Below are positions 16,551 through 25,328 of a stretch of 64,000 nucleotides of DNA, one piece after another; position 1 is the first letter of the stretch, and each line of letters opens with the position of its first letter. The translations under genes were made by a program, and so were the position numbers. Origin of the DNA: Neolewinella litorea (lineage in GTDB: Bacteria; Bacteroidota; Bacteroidia; Chitinophagales; Saprospiraceae); the NCBI RefSeq assembly GCF_004803465.1, contig NZ_SRSF01000003.1:1-64000 (forward strand), in the 5' to 3' direction. The notes beneath the pieces are model-generated. The model did not search any database, was not told the origin of the DNA, and saw nothing but the letters and a program-made list of their open reading frames with translations.

Positions 16551-19349
16551 ATGAGGTTATCTACCCTTCTAGCCGTTTGCTGCCTGGCGATCAGCGGTAC
16601 CCTTTCTGCTCAGGTCACCCTGAACGGCACCATCCTCGACGCGGAAAACGGCGATGCCCTCATCGGGGCCACCGTGCTGGTCAAGGGAACGGCCAACGGC
16701 ACCGTAGCGGACGTTGACGGCAGCTGGCAACTCACCGTCAGCGGCCTGCCGATCATCCTGCAGTTCTCCTATACGGGCTTCGCGCCGACGGAGCTGGAAG
16801 TGACCGATCCGGAGCAGGATCTGACCGTGCGCCTCGGCGACAACGCGGTGACCACCGACGTAGTGGAGGTGCGCGGCCGCCGCATCAGCGAAAAACAGCA
16901 GCAGGCCGCCCTGACCGTGGAAACCCTCGACGCCATCGCCATCAAGGAAACCGCGGCGGCCAACTTCTACGATGGCCTGGGCAGCCTGAAGGACGTTGAC
17001 CTCACCGCCGCCAGCCTGGGCTTCAAGATCGTGAACACCCGCGGCTTTAACAGCACCAACCCCGTCCGCTCCCTGCAAATTATCGATGGAGTGGACAACC
17101 AGAGTCCGGGACTCAACTTCAGCCTCGGTAACTTCCTCGGGGCCTCGGAACTGGACGTCAACCGCGTCAACCTGGTGGTAGGGGCCTCCTCGGCCTTCTA
17201 CGGGCCGAACGCCTTCAACGGCGTGATCGCGCTGGAAACCAAGGACCCCTTCCTGCAACCCGGCCTCTCGGCCCAGGTAAAGGTGGGCGAACGCAACCTT
17301 ATCGAGGGCGGGGTGCGCTGGGCGCAGGCGCTCAAGAACGACGACGGCAACCCCTGGTTTGCCTATAAGCTTAACCTCTTCGGCTTCCGGGCCGACGACT
17401 GGGTAGCGGACAACTTCGACCCGGTCTTCGGAACCGAACTGGGCCGCGACAACCCCGGTGGCTACGACGCGGTCAACATCTACGGCGACGAGGCCAACAA
17501 CTCCTTCGACTTCCGCCGCGACCGCCGCGCACCGGGCCTTGGCGTGATCCGCCGGCAGGGGTACAAGGAAGAGGACCTGGTGGACTACGACAGTGAAAAC
17601 CTCAAGGCCGGGGCCGCCTTCCATTTTCGCCTCAACCCCTCGCGTACCCTGGAAAGTACCGAACTGCTGCTGGCCACGAACTACAGCACGGGTACGACCG
17701 TCTACCAGGGCGACAACCGCTTCAGTCTGCGCAACATCCAGTTCTATCAGCACCGGATCGAACTGCGCAACCGCGACAACTTCTTCCTGCGCGGCTACGT
17801 GACCCACGAGGACGCCGGCGACAGCTACGACCCCTACTTCACGGCCATTCAGCTGCTGAACCGGCATAAGTCAGACGCCCAGTGGCAGACCGACTACCGC
17901 AATTTCTGGCGGGGCAACATCTCGCCCCAGCTGACCAATATGGAAGGCTACCCAGACTGCTTCCCGCAATCGTGCGACATCACCGAGTTCCGCGAGCGCG
18001 TGGCCGCTTTTGTGGCGCAGCCCGCCATCCAGGCCCTGCTGCCCGGCTACCACCAACAGGCCCGTGAAGTGGCCCAGCGCGCCATCGCGCCGGGTACCGA
18101 AGACTACTACGAAGTGGGCACCCAGCGTTTCCAGGATGCCTTTGACGAGATCACCGGCACCCTGATCAGCGAGGGCGGCACCAAGTTCTACGACAAGAGC
18201 GCCCTCTATCACCTGCACGGGGAAAAGCAGTTCGCCGACGTCTGGCAACCCAATGAATCGAGTGACCTCGACCTGACGGTAGGTGCCAACTATCGCCTTT
18301 ACACCCCCGACAGCAAGGGTACCATCCTGCTCGATACGATGGGCCGCAACATCGACACCTGGGAATACGGCGTCTACGGCGGCGGCACCCTTAACCTCCA
18401 GAACCGCTACAGGATCAGCGCCAGTCTGCGGGCCGACAAGAACAAGAACTTCGACCTGCTCTTCAGTCCGGCCGCCAGCTTCGTCTACACGCCTACCGAC
18501 CGGACCACCCTGCGGGCCTCCTTCAGCTCGGCCATCCGCAACCCGACGCTCAACGACCAGTACCTGTTCTACAACGTCGGCCGGGCCATCCTGCTGGGCA
18601 ACATCGACGGGGTGGAGAATCTGGTCACGATCCCCAGCCTGGTCAACTTCGTCAACAGCGGCGACGAAACCGTGCTGGAATACTTCGACGTTCCGGCCAT
18701 CCAGCCCGAAAAGGTGAAGACCGTAGAGGGTGGTATCCGTACCACGGTGGGCAGCAGCCTGTTCCTGGACGCGACCTACTACTACAGCCGCTACGACGAC
18801 TTTATTGGCTTCAACCTCGGTGCGGACGTTGACTTTTTCTCCGGCATCCTCAGCGGTGCCCAGGCCTACCGCGTGGCCGCCAATGCCCGCGACCGGGTTA
18901 CCACCCAGGGCTTTAGCCTGGGTACCAACTTCTACTTCGCCGACTACTACGCCCTGAACGGCAATTACAGTTGGAACCGCCTGAACACCGAAACCGACGA
19001 TCCCATCATTCCGGCCTTCAACACGCCGGAGCACAAGTACAACCTGGGCATCTCCGGCCGTAACGTTCCCGTAAACCTGCTGGGCGGCGCCCTGACCGAT
19101 TTCGGGTTCCGTGTGAACTACAAGTGGGTGGACGGTTTCATCTTTGAGGGGAGCCCGCAGTTTACCGGCTTTATCGAGAGTTATGGCCTGCTCGATGCAC
19201 AAGTGAACTTTGCCCTACCCGGTATCAATACAACCCTTAAGTTAGGGGCCAGTAACCTACTGGATAACCAGGTCTTTCAGGTATACGGCGGGCCCCGCAT
19301 CGGTCGCCTGGCCTACCTGACGGCTACCTACCAGCTGGACCAACGCTAA
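16551..19349 (+). CDS. TonB-dependent outer-membrane receptor
   Basis: 932 residues with a signal peptide (MRLSTLLAVCCLAISGTLSAQ). Residues ~22-100 are a carboxypeptidase-regulatory-like domain (VTLNGTILDAENGDALIGATVLVKGT). The plug covers ~105-230 (VVEVRGRRISEKQQ, NTRGFNSTNPVRSLQIIDGVDNQ, VVGASSAFYGPNAFNGVI). The rest is a 22-strand barrel with C-terminal aromatic-rich strands. It lacks a SusD partner, so it is a stand-alone receptor rather than SusC. A T9SS-exported hydrolase-fold gene follows after 35 bases and is probably co-transcribed, suggesting joint use of one substrate. The ligand is unknown. Confidence 0.9.
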   Translation: MRLSTLLAVCCLAISGTLSAQVTLNGTILDAENGDALIGATVLVKGTANGTVADVDGSWQLTVSGLPIILQFSYTGFAPTELEVTDPEQDLTVRLGDNAVTTDVVEVRGRRISEKQQQAALTVETLDAIAIKETAAANFYDGLGSLKDVDLTAASLGFKIVNTRGFNSTNPVRSLQIIDGVDNQSPGLNFSLGNFLGASELDVNRVNLVVGASSAFYGPNAFNGVIALETKDPFLQPGLSAQVKVGERNLIEGGVRWAQALKNDDGNPWFAYKLNLFGFRADDWVADNFDPVFGTELGRDNPGGYDAVNIYGDEANNSFDFRRDRRAPGLGVIRRQGYKEEDLVDYDSENLKAGAAFHFRLNPSRTLESTELLLATNYSTGTTVYQGDNRFSLRNIQFYQHRIELRNRDNFFLRGYVTHEDAGDSYDPYFTAIQLLNRHKSDAQWQTDYRNFWRGNISPQLTNMEGYPDCFPQSCDITEFRERVAAFVAQPAIQALLPGYHQQAREVAQRAIAPGTEDYYEVGTQRFQDAFDEITGTLISEGGTKFYDKSALYHLHGEKQFADVWQPNESSDLDLTVGANYRLYTPDSKGTILLDTMGRNIDTWEYGVYGGGTLNLQNRYRISASLRADKNKNFDLLFSPAASFVYTPTDRTTLRASFSSAIRNPTLNDQYLFYNVGRAILLGNIDGVENLVTIPSLVNFVNSGDETVLEYFDVPAIQPEKVKTVEGGIRTTVGSSLFLDATYYYSRYDDFIGFNLGADVDFFSGILSGAQAYRVAANARDRVTTQGFSLGTNFYFADYYALNGNYSWNRLNTETDDPIIPAFNTPEHKYNLGISGRNVPVNLLGGALTDFGFRVNYKWVDGFIFEGSPQFTGFIESYGLLDAQVNFALPGINTTLKLGASNLLDNQVFQVYGGPRIGRLAYLTATYQLDQR

Positions 19350-19384
19350 ATCGCTAATCGCTCTATTCTAACAACCTACTACTT

Positions 19385-21034
19385 ATGTTAAGAACCTTTA
19401 CCCTCTCTGTAGTCGTGCTGCTGCTGGGCCTGTGCACGGGCCTGACCGCGCAGACGCGCTTCATCGACCCCATGTTTGAGGTCAGCGCACCCACCACTGA
19501 CACCTTCGGTCAGAACATCGACGTATTCCTCCGGGGCGTCAATCAGCTGGAGGTCGATGTGTACGAGCCGGCCGACGATACGACCACCCAGCTGCGGCCG
19601 GTAGTCGTTATGTTCCCCACCGGAAACTTCCTCATTCAGTACCTGAACCAGGGACCCTACGGCAGCCGCCGCGATTCCGGCCTGGTTGCCATCATGTCCG
19701 AACTGGTCACTCGTGGCTACGTAGGCATGGCCGCCGAATACCGCACGGGCTGGTTGCCCACCGCCCAGGATCAGGACGTACGCACCAGCACCCTGCTGAA
19801 AGCCGCCTACCGTGGCGGACAGGACGCCCACACCCTGGCCCGCTTCCTCCGCAAGACGGTTGCCGAAGAGGGTAACCCCTACCAGATCGATACAAGCCGT
19901 ATCGTTTTCTGGGGACTCGGCACGGGCGGCTACGTCACCATGACGCACGCGTTCCTCGATGACGTAGAGGAGATCCTGGCCGACGACCGCTTCTACGACG
20001 TCAACGACCAACCCTACGTCAGTCAGAACATGGATTCCAACCCCCAGGGTACCCTGCCGGCCGCCATGCCCGACGGATCTGGCGGACAGGTCCCCACCAA
20101 CATTCCCAACCATGTAGGCTACAACTCCAACGTGGCCATGTCGGTCAACGCCGGGGGCGCCCTCGGTGATCTCGACTGGATGGAAGGCAAGGAAGGCGAG
20201 CCGCTGGTAGTGGGTTTCCACAGCGCCAGTGACCCCTTCGCGCCCTTCTCGATCGGCGACGTTATCGTACCCACCACTGGTGACCTCGTGGTTGACGGCG
20301 TAGCGGGAACTGAGCAGATCATCGAAAAGGCCAATATGCTGGGCCTGAACGACGCCATCGCCGCCGCCAACACCACGGACCTGCCCGATATGTACAGTGA
20401 CCTGTCAGTGGCCGTCAACGCCCGCAACGAAGTCTACAAGTCGATCGTCGTGGATCCCGATCCCGACAACGTGACCGGCGATGAGGAATACGAACTGTCG
20501 CACGACAACATGTACCCCTTCGTCTACCCCGGTGAAACCTTCAGCTCCCCCTACAACTGGATGGATCCCGCCAAGGTACGCGCCGAAATCACCGCCTTCA
20601 ACTCGGTGACCGGACAGAACATCAACGCCGATTTCGTGATCGCGGGTGAGAACATGTTCAACCCCAACGCTACGGACGCTGCCGCGGCCCGTACGGTAGT
20701 GGATACCATGATCGCCTACTTCGTGCCCCGCGCCTACATCGGCCTGGACCTGGCCAACCTGTCGACCAGCACCGAAGAGGTAATCTCAAACGCCACCGTT
20801 GGCCTGGACCTGTTCCCCAACCCCACCACGGCCGGATTCACGGTACGGGTGGCCGAGAACCTGCGCATCCGCCAGATCGATATCTTCGATATCAACGGTC
20901 GTCGCGTCGCGCAGATCACCGGACTGGGACAGTCTTCCTACACCATCGGTAGGGGCGACCTGCCCAATGGACAGTACATCGTCCAGCTGCGGCTCGATGA
21001 AGGTACCACCGCCCGCAAGGTGATGCTGCGGTAA
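19385..21034 (+). CDS. Secreted alpha/beta-hydrolase-fold protein with T9SS sorting tail
   Basis: 549 residues. Signal peptide 1-22. Residues ~55-310 look like an alpha/beta hydrolase (RPVVVMFPTGNFL, then GYVGMAAEYRTGW, then RIVFWGLGTGGYVTM, then PLVVGFHSASDPF). The nucleophile elbow reads G-L-G-T-G, so position 179 is Gly (codon GGC at 19919-19921) where Ser is expected. Residues ~470-549 are a type A C-terminal sorting domain (DLFPNPTTAGFTV ... IDIFDINGRRV ... LPNGQYIVQL ... ARKVMLR). Export by the type IX system is therefore expected. It pairs with the preceding TonB receptor. It could be a binding protein rather than an enzyme. Confidence 0.82.
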   Translation: MLRTFTLSVVVLLLGLCTGLTAQTRFIDPMFEVSAPTTDTFGQNIDVFLRGVNQLEVDVYEPADDTTTQLRPVVVMFPTGNFLIQYLNQGPYGSRRDSGLVAIMSELVTRGYVGMAAEYRTGWLPTAQDQDVRTSTLLKAAYRGGQDAHTLARFLRKTVAEEGNPYQIDTSRIVFWGLGTGGYVTMTHAFLDDVEEILADDRFYDVNDQPYVSQNMDSNPQGTLPAAMPDGSGGQVPTNIPNHVGYNSNVAMSVNAGGALGDLDWMEGKEGEPLVVGFHSASDPFAPFSIGDVIVPTTGDLVVDGVAGTEQIIEKANMLGLNDAIAAANTTDLPDMYSDLSVAVNARNEVYKSIVVDPDPDNVTGDEEYELSHDNMYPFVYPGETFSSPYNWMDPAKVRAEITAFNSVTGQNINADFVIAGENMFNPNATDAAAARTVVDTMIAYFVPRAYIGLDLANLSTSTEEVISNATVGLDLFPNPTTAGFTVRVAENLRIRQIDIFDINGRRVAQITGLGQSSYTIGRGDLPNGQYIVQLRLDEGTTARKVMLR

Positions 21035-21055
21035 ACTCCGCCGCTCACCCCGGGT

Positions 21056-21093
21056 AAAAGAACCCCGTCGGCTCCGGCCGGCGGGGTTCTTTT
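21056..21093. terminator. Bidirectional intrinsic terminator
   Basis: A perfect 12-bp stem, AAAAGAACCCCG with CGGGGTTCTTTT, around a GC-rich 14-base loop. It has A-run and T-run on both sides, so it works for the plus-strand hydrolase gene and the convergent minus-strand gene, whose stop codon it touches. Confidence 0.88.
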
Positions 21094-22139
21094 CATTTAA
21101 TCAGTTCCTTCGGGGGTGCCAGGAACACCCCGATGCAGAAGAAGGGGCGGGCCTCGACCCTGGTCTCCAAATCAAGGTCGATATCCGAGGCAGGATTGAA
21201 ACGGGTATTGACCGGCAGGTAGTAGCCCGCCTGCCCGAAGGCCCAAACCCAGGCGCTGAGGTTGTGCTCGTACTGCAGCATGGCGCGTACGCCGTTGTTA
21301 CGGAGGAAGTACTGGCCGAGGTCCGAGAAATTGCCCCGGTCTTCGGTGTTCAGCGCGTAATATTTACTGTCGAAGGTGGCGCCGATCAGGAAGGTATTGA
21401 CCAAATCCCGACCGACGTTGCGGCGCAGGTAGGCCTGGCCGGGCAGGGCGGTCTGGATGCCCCAGTGGGCGTTGAAGGTGCGGTTGTAAACAAAGAACGG
21501 TATGGCGATCTGCCGTGCCTTGTTGTTGCTGTAGGTGATGCCGACGGCCCATTCCTCGTCGGGGCTTACTTTCTTGCCATAGACCGCCGCGGCGCTGTAG
21601 GTACGGTAGATGCTGCCGAAGTCGATCAGCCCCTGGTAGTCGCCGTTGAGCGACATTCGGAACCGCCCGGAGGAATAAAAGCGCTCGTCCCAGCTGTGGG
21701 TGAAGTAGGCCGACAATTTGTTGGCCTTCAGCCGGCGCTCGTCGAGCAACTGGAAGAGGGTGAGGTGCTGTTCGTGCCCCGCGTAGGGATTACTGAAGAA
21801 GTATTTCTCGGTATCCCATTCGTAGCCTAGCAGGATCTTCGTCTGCGGCTTGTTCATCAGCGGCACCTTGAACTTGAAGGTGAACTGCTCCAGGTGGGTC
21901 ACGGTCTGCTTGCCCCCGCCGAGGTCGTCGCCGGCATCCCATTGGAACTGCGGCTGGGTTTCGTAGCGGATCGACACGCCACGGCTTTGACTGCGGTAGC
22001 GGACGCCGGGTCGGGAGTACACCGGGTGGTCGTCGGTGAGTACTTCCAGGTTCCCCTGCTCCATTTCTATTTGCGCGGCCGCGGGTGCCGAGAACAGCAA
22101 CAGGAGCAGAAAGGGTAGGTAGGGGTAGAGGTAGCACAT
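21093..22139 (-). CDS. Outer-membrane beta-barrel protein, DUF6268-like
   Basis: 348 residues from the ATG at 22139, which gives a signal peptide ending in SAPAAAQ. The mature part alternates short beta strands rich in Tyr, Phe and Arg (SIRYETQPQFQWDA, TKILLGYEWDTEKYFFSNP, SAYFTHSWDERFYSSGRFRMSLNGDY). It matches the style of DUF6268 barrels. No catalytic motif. Function unknown; envelope location inferred. Confidence 0.7.
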   Translation of the reverse strand: MCYLYPYLPFLLLLLFSAPAAAQIEMEQGNLEVLTDDHPVYSRPGVRYRSQSRGVSIRYETQPQFQWDAGDDLGGGKQTVTHLEQFTFKFKVPLMNKPQTKILLGYEWDTEKYFFSNPYAGHEQHLTLFQLLDERRLKANKLSAYFTHSWDERFYSSGRFRMSLNGDYQGLIDFGSIYRTYSAAAVYGKKVSPDEEWAVGITYSNNKARQIAIPFFVYNRTFNAHWGIQTALPGQAYLRRNVGRDLVNTFLIGATFDSKYYALNTEDRGNFSDLGQYFLRNNGVRAMLQYEHNLSAWVWAFGQAGYYLPVNTRFNPASDIDLDLETRVEARPFFCIGVFLAPPKELIK

Positions 22140-22273
22140 GCGACGGAAGATGGATTTGATAAGAGAAAGAAAATCCACCTGGTATAACCTGGCCCGCCCG
22201 CCCCCGTGTTCGCGGCCAACGACTATCAGGTATTTCACCGCGATGCTCTTACTTTGCGGGAAACCCTGCGCCC

Positions 22274-23062
22274 TTGGCCACCGCTAATTCCCCTTTGCTG
22301 ACCCTGACCACCGATTTTGGCCGCAGCGACTTTCACCTGCCGCGCCTGAAGGCCCAGTTGCTTTCCGCCCAGCCGGACCTGCGGATCGTCGACATCAGTC
22401 ACGATATCCCCACCTACGATATCGTGCGGGCGGCCTTCATTTTCAACAAAGTATGGGACCACTATCCGCAAGGGACCATCCACCTGCTGAGCGTGTACGA
22501 TTTTTACCAGCCGCGGGGCAGGTTCCTGGCGGCCTGCTATGGCGGCCATTATTTCATCGCGCCGGACAACGGCATTTTCTCCCTGATCTTCGGCGAGGTT
22601 CCGGAGCAGACCTACGTACTGGACGACTACGACAAGGACGCCTCCCTGAGCTCGATTTACGCCCGGGCGGTCAGCCACCTCGCGCGCCGCAAGCCGTTCC
22701 ACGAAATTGGCGTACCGGCCACCCGCTATACGGAGCGCCTGGCCTTTCAGCCGGTGATCGGGCCTACTTACATCCGGGGATCGGTGGTGTTTATCGACCG
22801 CTTCGACAACGTGACCACCAATATCACCCGCGAGCTCTTCGAGCAGGTAGGGGAGGGCCGGGGCTTCCAATTGCTGGTCAAGCGGATGCCCCCGCTCGAC
22901 GGACTCAGCTTTCGCTACCACGACGTGCCCGAGGGAGAGGCACTTTGCCGCTTCGACTCCGATGGCTACCTGGAGATCGCGGTCAACCTCGGCCGCGCCG
23001 CGCCGCTCCTCGGCATCAACGTAGAGGATACGGTGCAGATCGAGTTTTTCAGCGTCTCCTGA
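22274..23062 (+). CDS. SAM hydroxide adenosyltransferase / S-adenosylmethionine hydrolase (DUF62 family)
   Basis: 262 residues. Members hydrolyse SAM to adenosine and methionine. Seen: the N-terminal LTLTTDFGRSDFHLPRLKA with the conserved TDFG.xD, IVDISHDIPTYDI, APDNGIFSLIF, and the C-terminal VVFIDRFDNVTTNIT. The TTG at 22274 is the only early start; a near -7 match (TTACTTTG) lies at about 22247-22254. Divergent from the barrel protein; convergent with the DinB-like gene. Confidence 0.88.
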   Translation: MATANSPLLTLTTDFGRSDFHLPRLKAQLLSAQPDLRIVDISHDIPTYDIVRAAFIFNKVWDHYPQGTIHLLSVYDFYQPRGRFLAACYGGHYFIAPDNGIFSLIFGEVPEQTYVLDDYDKDASLSSIYARAVSHLARRKPFHEIGVPATRYTERLAFQPVIGPTYIRGSVVFIDRFDNVTTNITRELFEQVGEGRGFQLLVKRMPPLDGLSFRYHDVPEGEALCRFDSDGYLEIAVNLGRAAPLLGINVEDTVQIEFFSVS

Positions 23063-23076
23063 CGTTAGGCGGCTGG

Positions 23077-23628
23077 TTATTGCGTCGGCCCGCCCTCGCC
23101 ACCGCGGGCAAAGTGCTCCGCGTTGTAGCCGTCGGACGCACCCCGGGGGATGGACAGCGACTGCCAGTCCGTGCCCCGAATCTGCTTGGCAAGCAACACG
23201 ATCTGCCCGACGTGGTAACTGTAATGGGCCAGTTGGCGGTTCAGGGCTTCGATTACGGTGTGGGCCTCGTTGCGGATGTAGACCACCGCAGTGAGCTGTT
23301 TCGGGGAGAGTTCCGCCAGGACGGTCTCCAGCACCCGCCACCCTTCATCCCAGGCGGCCTGCAGGGCGGCGCGATCCGGAAAATCGTCGATGAACTCGGT
23401 ATCCCGCTGCCGCCAGGGCTTTTCGCCGTCGCTGTGGAGGAAGTCCGTCCACCGGCTCCGCATATTCCCGGCCAGGTGCTTGACGATCACCGCGATGCTG
23501 TTGGTGCGGGCTACATCGTCTTGCTGAAGCTCCGGGAAACTGAGCTGATCCATGGCCGCCTGCCCAAGCCGGCGGTAGTAGGCGAAGCGGGCGCGGTAGC
23601 TGGCGAGCAGGTGGCTGGAGAGGTCCAT
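23077..23628 (-). CDS. DinB-superfamily protein (DUF1572)
   Basis: 183 residues, a four-helix bundle family with a metal-binding His triad. Visible candidates are His in IVKHLAGNM and two in QLAHYSYHVGQIV. Members often act as thiol-dependent transferases, but the substrate is unknown here. It lies 47 bases after the esterase gene on the same strand, so probably the same transcript. Convergent with the SAM hydrolase gene, with only 14 bases between them. Confidence 0.82.
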   Translation of the reverse strand: MDLSSHLLASYRARFAYYRRLGQAAMDQLSFPELQQDDVARTNSIAVIVKHLAGNMRSRWTDFLHSDGEKPWRQRDTEFIDDFPDRAALQAAWDEGWRVLETVLAELSPKQLTAVVYIRNEAHTVIEALNRQLAHYSYHVGQIVLLAKQIRGTDWQSLSIPRGASDGYNAEHFARGGEGGPTQ

Positions 23629-23675
23629 GGAGAGGTAGGATTTACGGCCGGGTACGGCACCCGCACTCCGGTGCC

Positions 23676-24377
23676 CTATATCAGACTGACGTAATGCGGG
23701 AACATTTGCAGCCAGAGGGGCCAGTCGTGCTCGATGTTGCCGCGGACGTCGAGCCAGTGGTCGATTCCCTTACGGCGGAGTTTCTCGGAGAACTTCAGGT
23801 TGGTGTCGAGGCAGATGTCCCAGTTGCTGGTGCCGAGTACGATCTTCATATCCCAGAGATGGGGATCGTTGGCGCCTTCGATGAAATCCATGGGATTGTT
23901 GAAGTAGGCGTTGTCGTCGTAGTAGCCGCGCAGGAACGACTTGATGTCGTAGGCACCGCTCATGTTGAAGAGGTGGCTGACCATTTCCGGGTGGCGGAAG
24001 GCAAAGTTGGTGGCGCTGAAGCCGCCGAAACTGATGCCCGCGCAGGCGATGCGACCGGAGGGTGTGTTCCAGCGGATCTGGGGAACGAATTCCTCGTGCA
24101 GGAACTTGTCGTACTGGATATGCCGCAGGAGCCGGTGCCGCGGATGAATGTTGGCATACCAGCTGGCGTCGTTGATACTGTCCGGACAAAACACCTGGAT
24201 GAAGCCGCGCTCGACGAACCAGCGGACAGACTCGATCATGCCGCGGTCCTTGGCCTCGAAGTAGCTGCCGAGCGTGGTGGGGAATACCACGACCGGGTAA
24301 CCGCGGGTGCCGAACGTGAGCATCTTGATGTTGTGGCCGAGGTGGTGGCTGAAAAATTCGGTGTAGGTTTCGTGCAT
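23676..24377 (-). CDS. Putative esterase (esterase D-like alpha/beta hydrolase)
   Basis: 233 residues, cytoplasmic (no signal peptide). The nucleophile elbow is G-I-S-F-G-G with S116. A late Asp/His pair is present (IDHWLDVRGNIEHDWPLW), where the His would complete the triad. Family members include S-formylglutathione hydrolase-like and ferri-enterochelin-esterase-like enzymes. The acyl substrate cannot be read from sequence. It is divergent from a second esterase of the same superfamily, 59 bases away. Confidence 0.85.
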   Translation of the reverse strand: MHETYTEFFSHHLGHNIKMLTFGTRGYPVVVFPTTLGSYFEAKDRGMIESVRWFVERGFIQVFCPDSINDASWYANIHPRHRLLRHIQYDKFLHEEFVPQIRWNTPSGRIACAGISFGGFSATNFAFRHPEMVSHLFNMSGAYDIKSFLRGYYDDNAYFNNPMDFIEGANDPHLWDMKIVLGTSNWDICLDTNLKFSEKLRRKGIDHWLDVRGNIEHDWPLWLQMFPHYVSLI

Positions 24378-24424
24378 TGCGGCGGGCTGAGGAGCGTCAA
24401 GGTAGCAAACCGCGCCAATACCGC

Positions 24425-24432
24425 TACCTTTG
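24425..24432 (+). promoter_or_regulatory. -7 promoter box TACCTTTG of the plus-strand esterase
   Basis: Exact TAnnTTTG ending 4 bases before the GTG start at 24437. It supports that start and a leaderless mRNA. Confidence 0.6.
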
Positions 24433-24436
24433 GTCC

Positions 24437-25279
24437 GTGAAACCGCTCTCCTTTTTCCGGCAACTCGCGGGCAGTCTGCTCTCTCCCCGGAAACGTTTAC
24501 TCCGGCGTACCTACACCCTCCAGAGCGTTCACCTTCGCCGGAAGGTGACCCTGGATGTTTACCGCCCCGCCGTGCCCCCCTGGCGCCTGCTCTCGCTGGT
24601 CGTGTTCAACGACGGTCAGGACCTGCACCGGATGGACATGGCGGAGCGCCTGAGCCGCCTGTTCCGGTCGGGCAACCTGCCGCCCACCCTGGTGGTCGGC
24701 GTACACGCCGGCGATCGGATGCGGGAGTACGGCACCGTCGGCCGGGCCGACCACGCGGGCAACGGCGAAGGGGCCGCCGACTACGAGAAATTCATCACCC
24801 TGGAACTCCTGCCCTGGCTCGAGCAACGCAACAACCTGTTTCACGGGCCCGCGCGGCGTAGCATTGCCGGCTTCAGTCTTGGCGGCCTCAGCGCCTTCGA
24901 TTTGGCGTGGCGTAACCCCGGGGCGTTTCGCACCGCCGGCGTATTCAGCGGATCGCTGTGGTACCGGTACGCTAATTTCGATCCGGAATTGCCGGATGCC
25001 AACCGCATTGTACACGATTACGTGGCCCGCAGCAAAATAGGGTCGATCCCCAACCGCTTCTGGTTCATGGCCGGTACAGACGACGAAGCGGCGGACCGCA
25101 ACAACAACGGGGTGATCGACGCCATCGACGATACCCTTCAACTCATGGCCTTGCTGCAGGAGAAGGGCCTCAAGGTAGGAAAGGATATGGCCTACGTCGA
25201 AGTGGAGGGCGGTAAGCACGAGCCGGAAACCTGGGGCAGGGTGATCGGAGACTTTCTCACCTGGGCGGTGAAGAGCTGA
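24437..25279 (+). CDS. Esterase D-family alpha/beta hydrolase
   Basis: 280 residues from the GTG at 24437, chosen because of the -7 box and because the upstream extension is not hydrolase-like. The nucleophile is S147 in AGFSLGGLSAFDLAWRNP. VFSGSLWYRY and the late VEVEGGKHEPETWGRV provide the expected acid/His region. A DRNNNGVIDAIDD segment near residue 217 resembles a calcium loop. No signal peptide. It resembles enterochelin-esterase-type proteins; the substrate is unknown. Confidence 0.83.
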   Translation: MKPLSFFRQLAGSLLSPRKRLLRRTYTLQSVHLRRKVTLDVYRPAVPPWRLLSLVVFNDGQDLHRMDMAERLSRLFRSGNLPPTLVVGVHAGDRMREYGTVGRADHAGNGEGAADYEKFITLELLPWLEQRNNLFHGPARRSIAGFSLGGLSAFDLAWRNPGAFRTAGVFSGSLWYRYANFDPELPDANRIVHDYVARSKIGSIPNRFWFMAGTDDEAADRNNNGVIDAIDDTLQLMALLQEKGLKVGKDMAYVEVEGGKHEPETWGRVIGDFLTWAVKS

Positions 25280-25316
25280 GTCCCGTACGGCTGCTGGACA
25301 ACCACAACATTCGTCC

Positions 25317-25324
25317 TACCTTTG
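25317..25324 (+). promoter_or_regulatory. -7 promoter box TACCTTTG of cysQ
   Basis: Exact TAnnTTTG ending 4 bases before the cysQ ATG at 25329; predicts a leaderless transcript. Confidence 0.6.
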
Positions 25325-25328
25325 CTGC

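Noticed and set aside
16551-19349. SusC-type receptor
   Set aside because: No SusD-like gene follows and the plug lacks the SusC-specific signatures; treated as a general TonB-dependent receptor.
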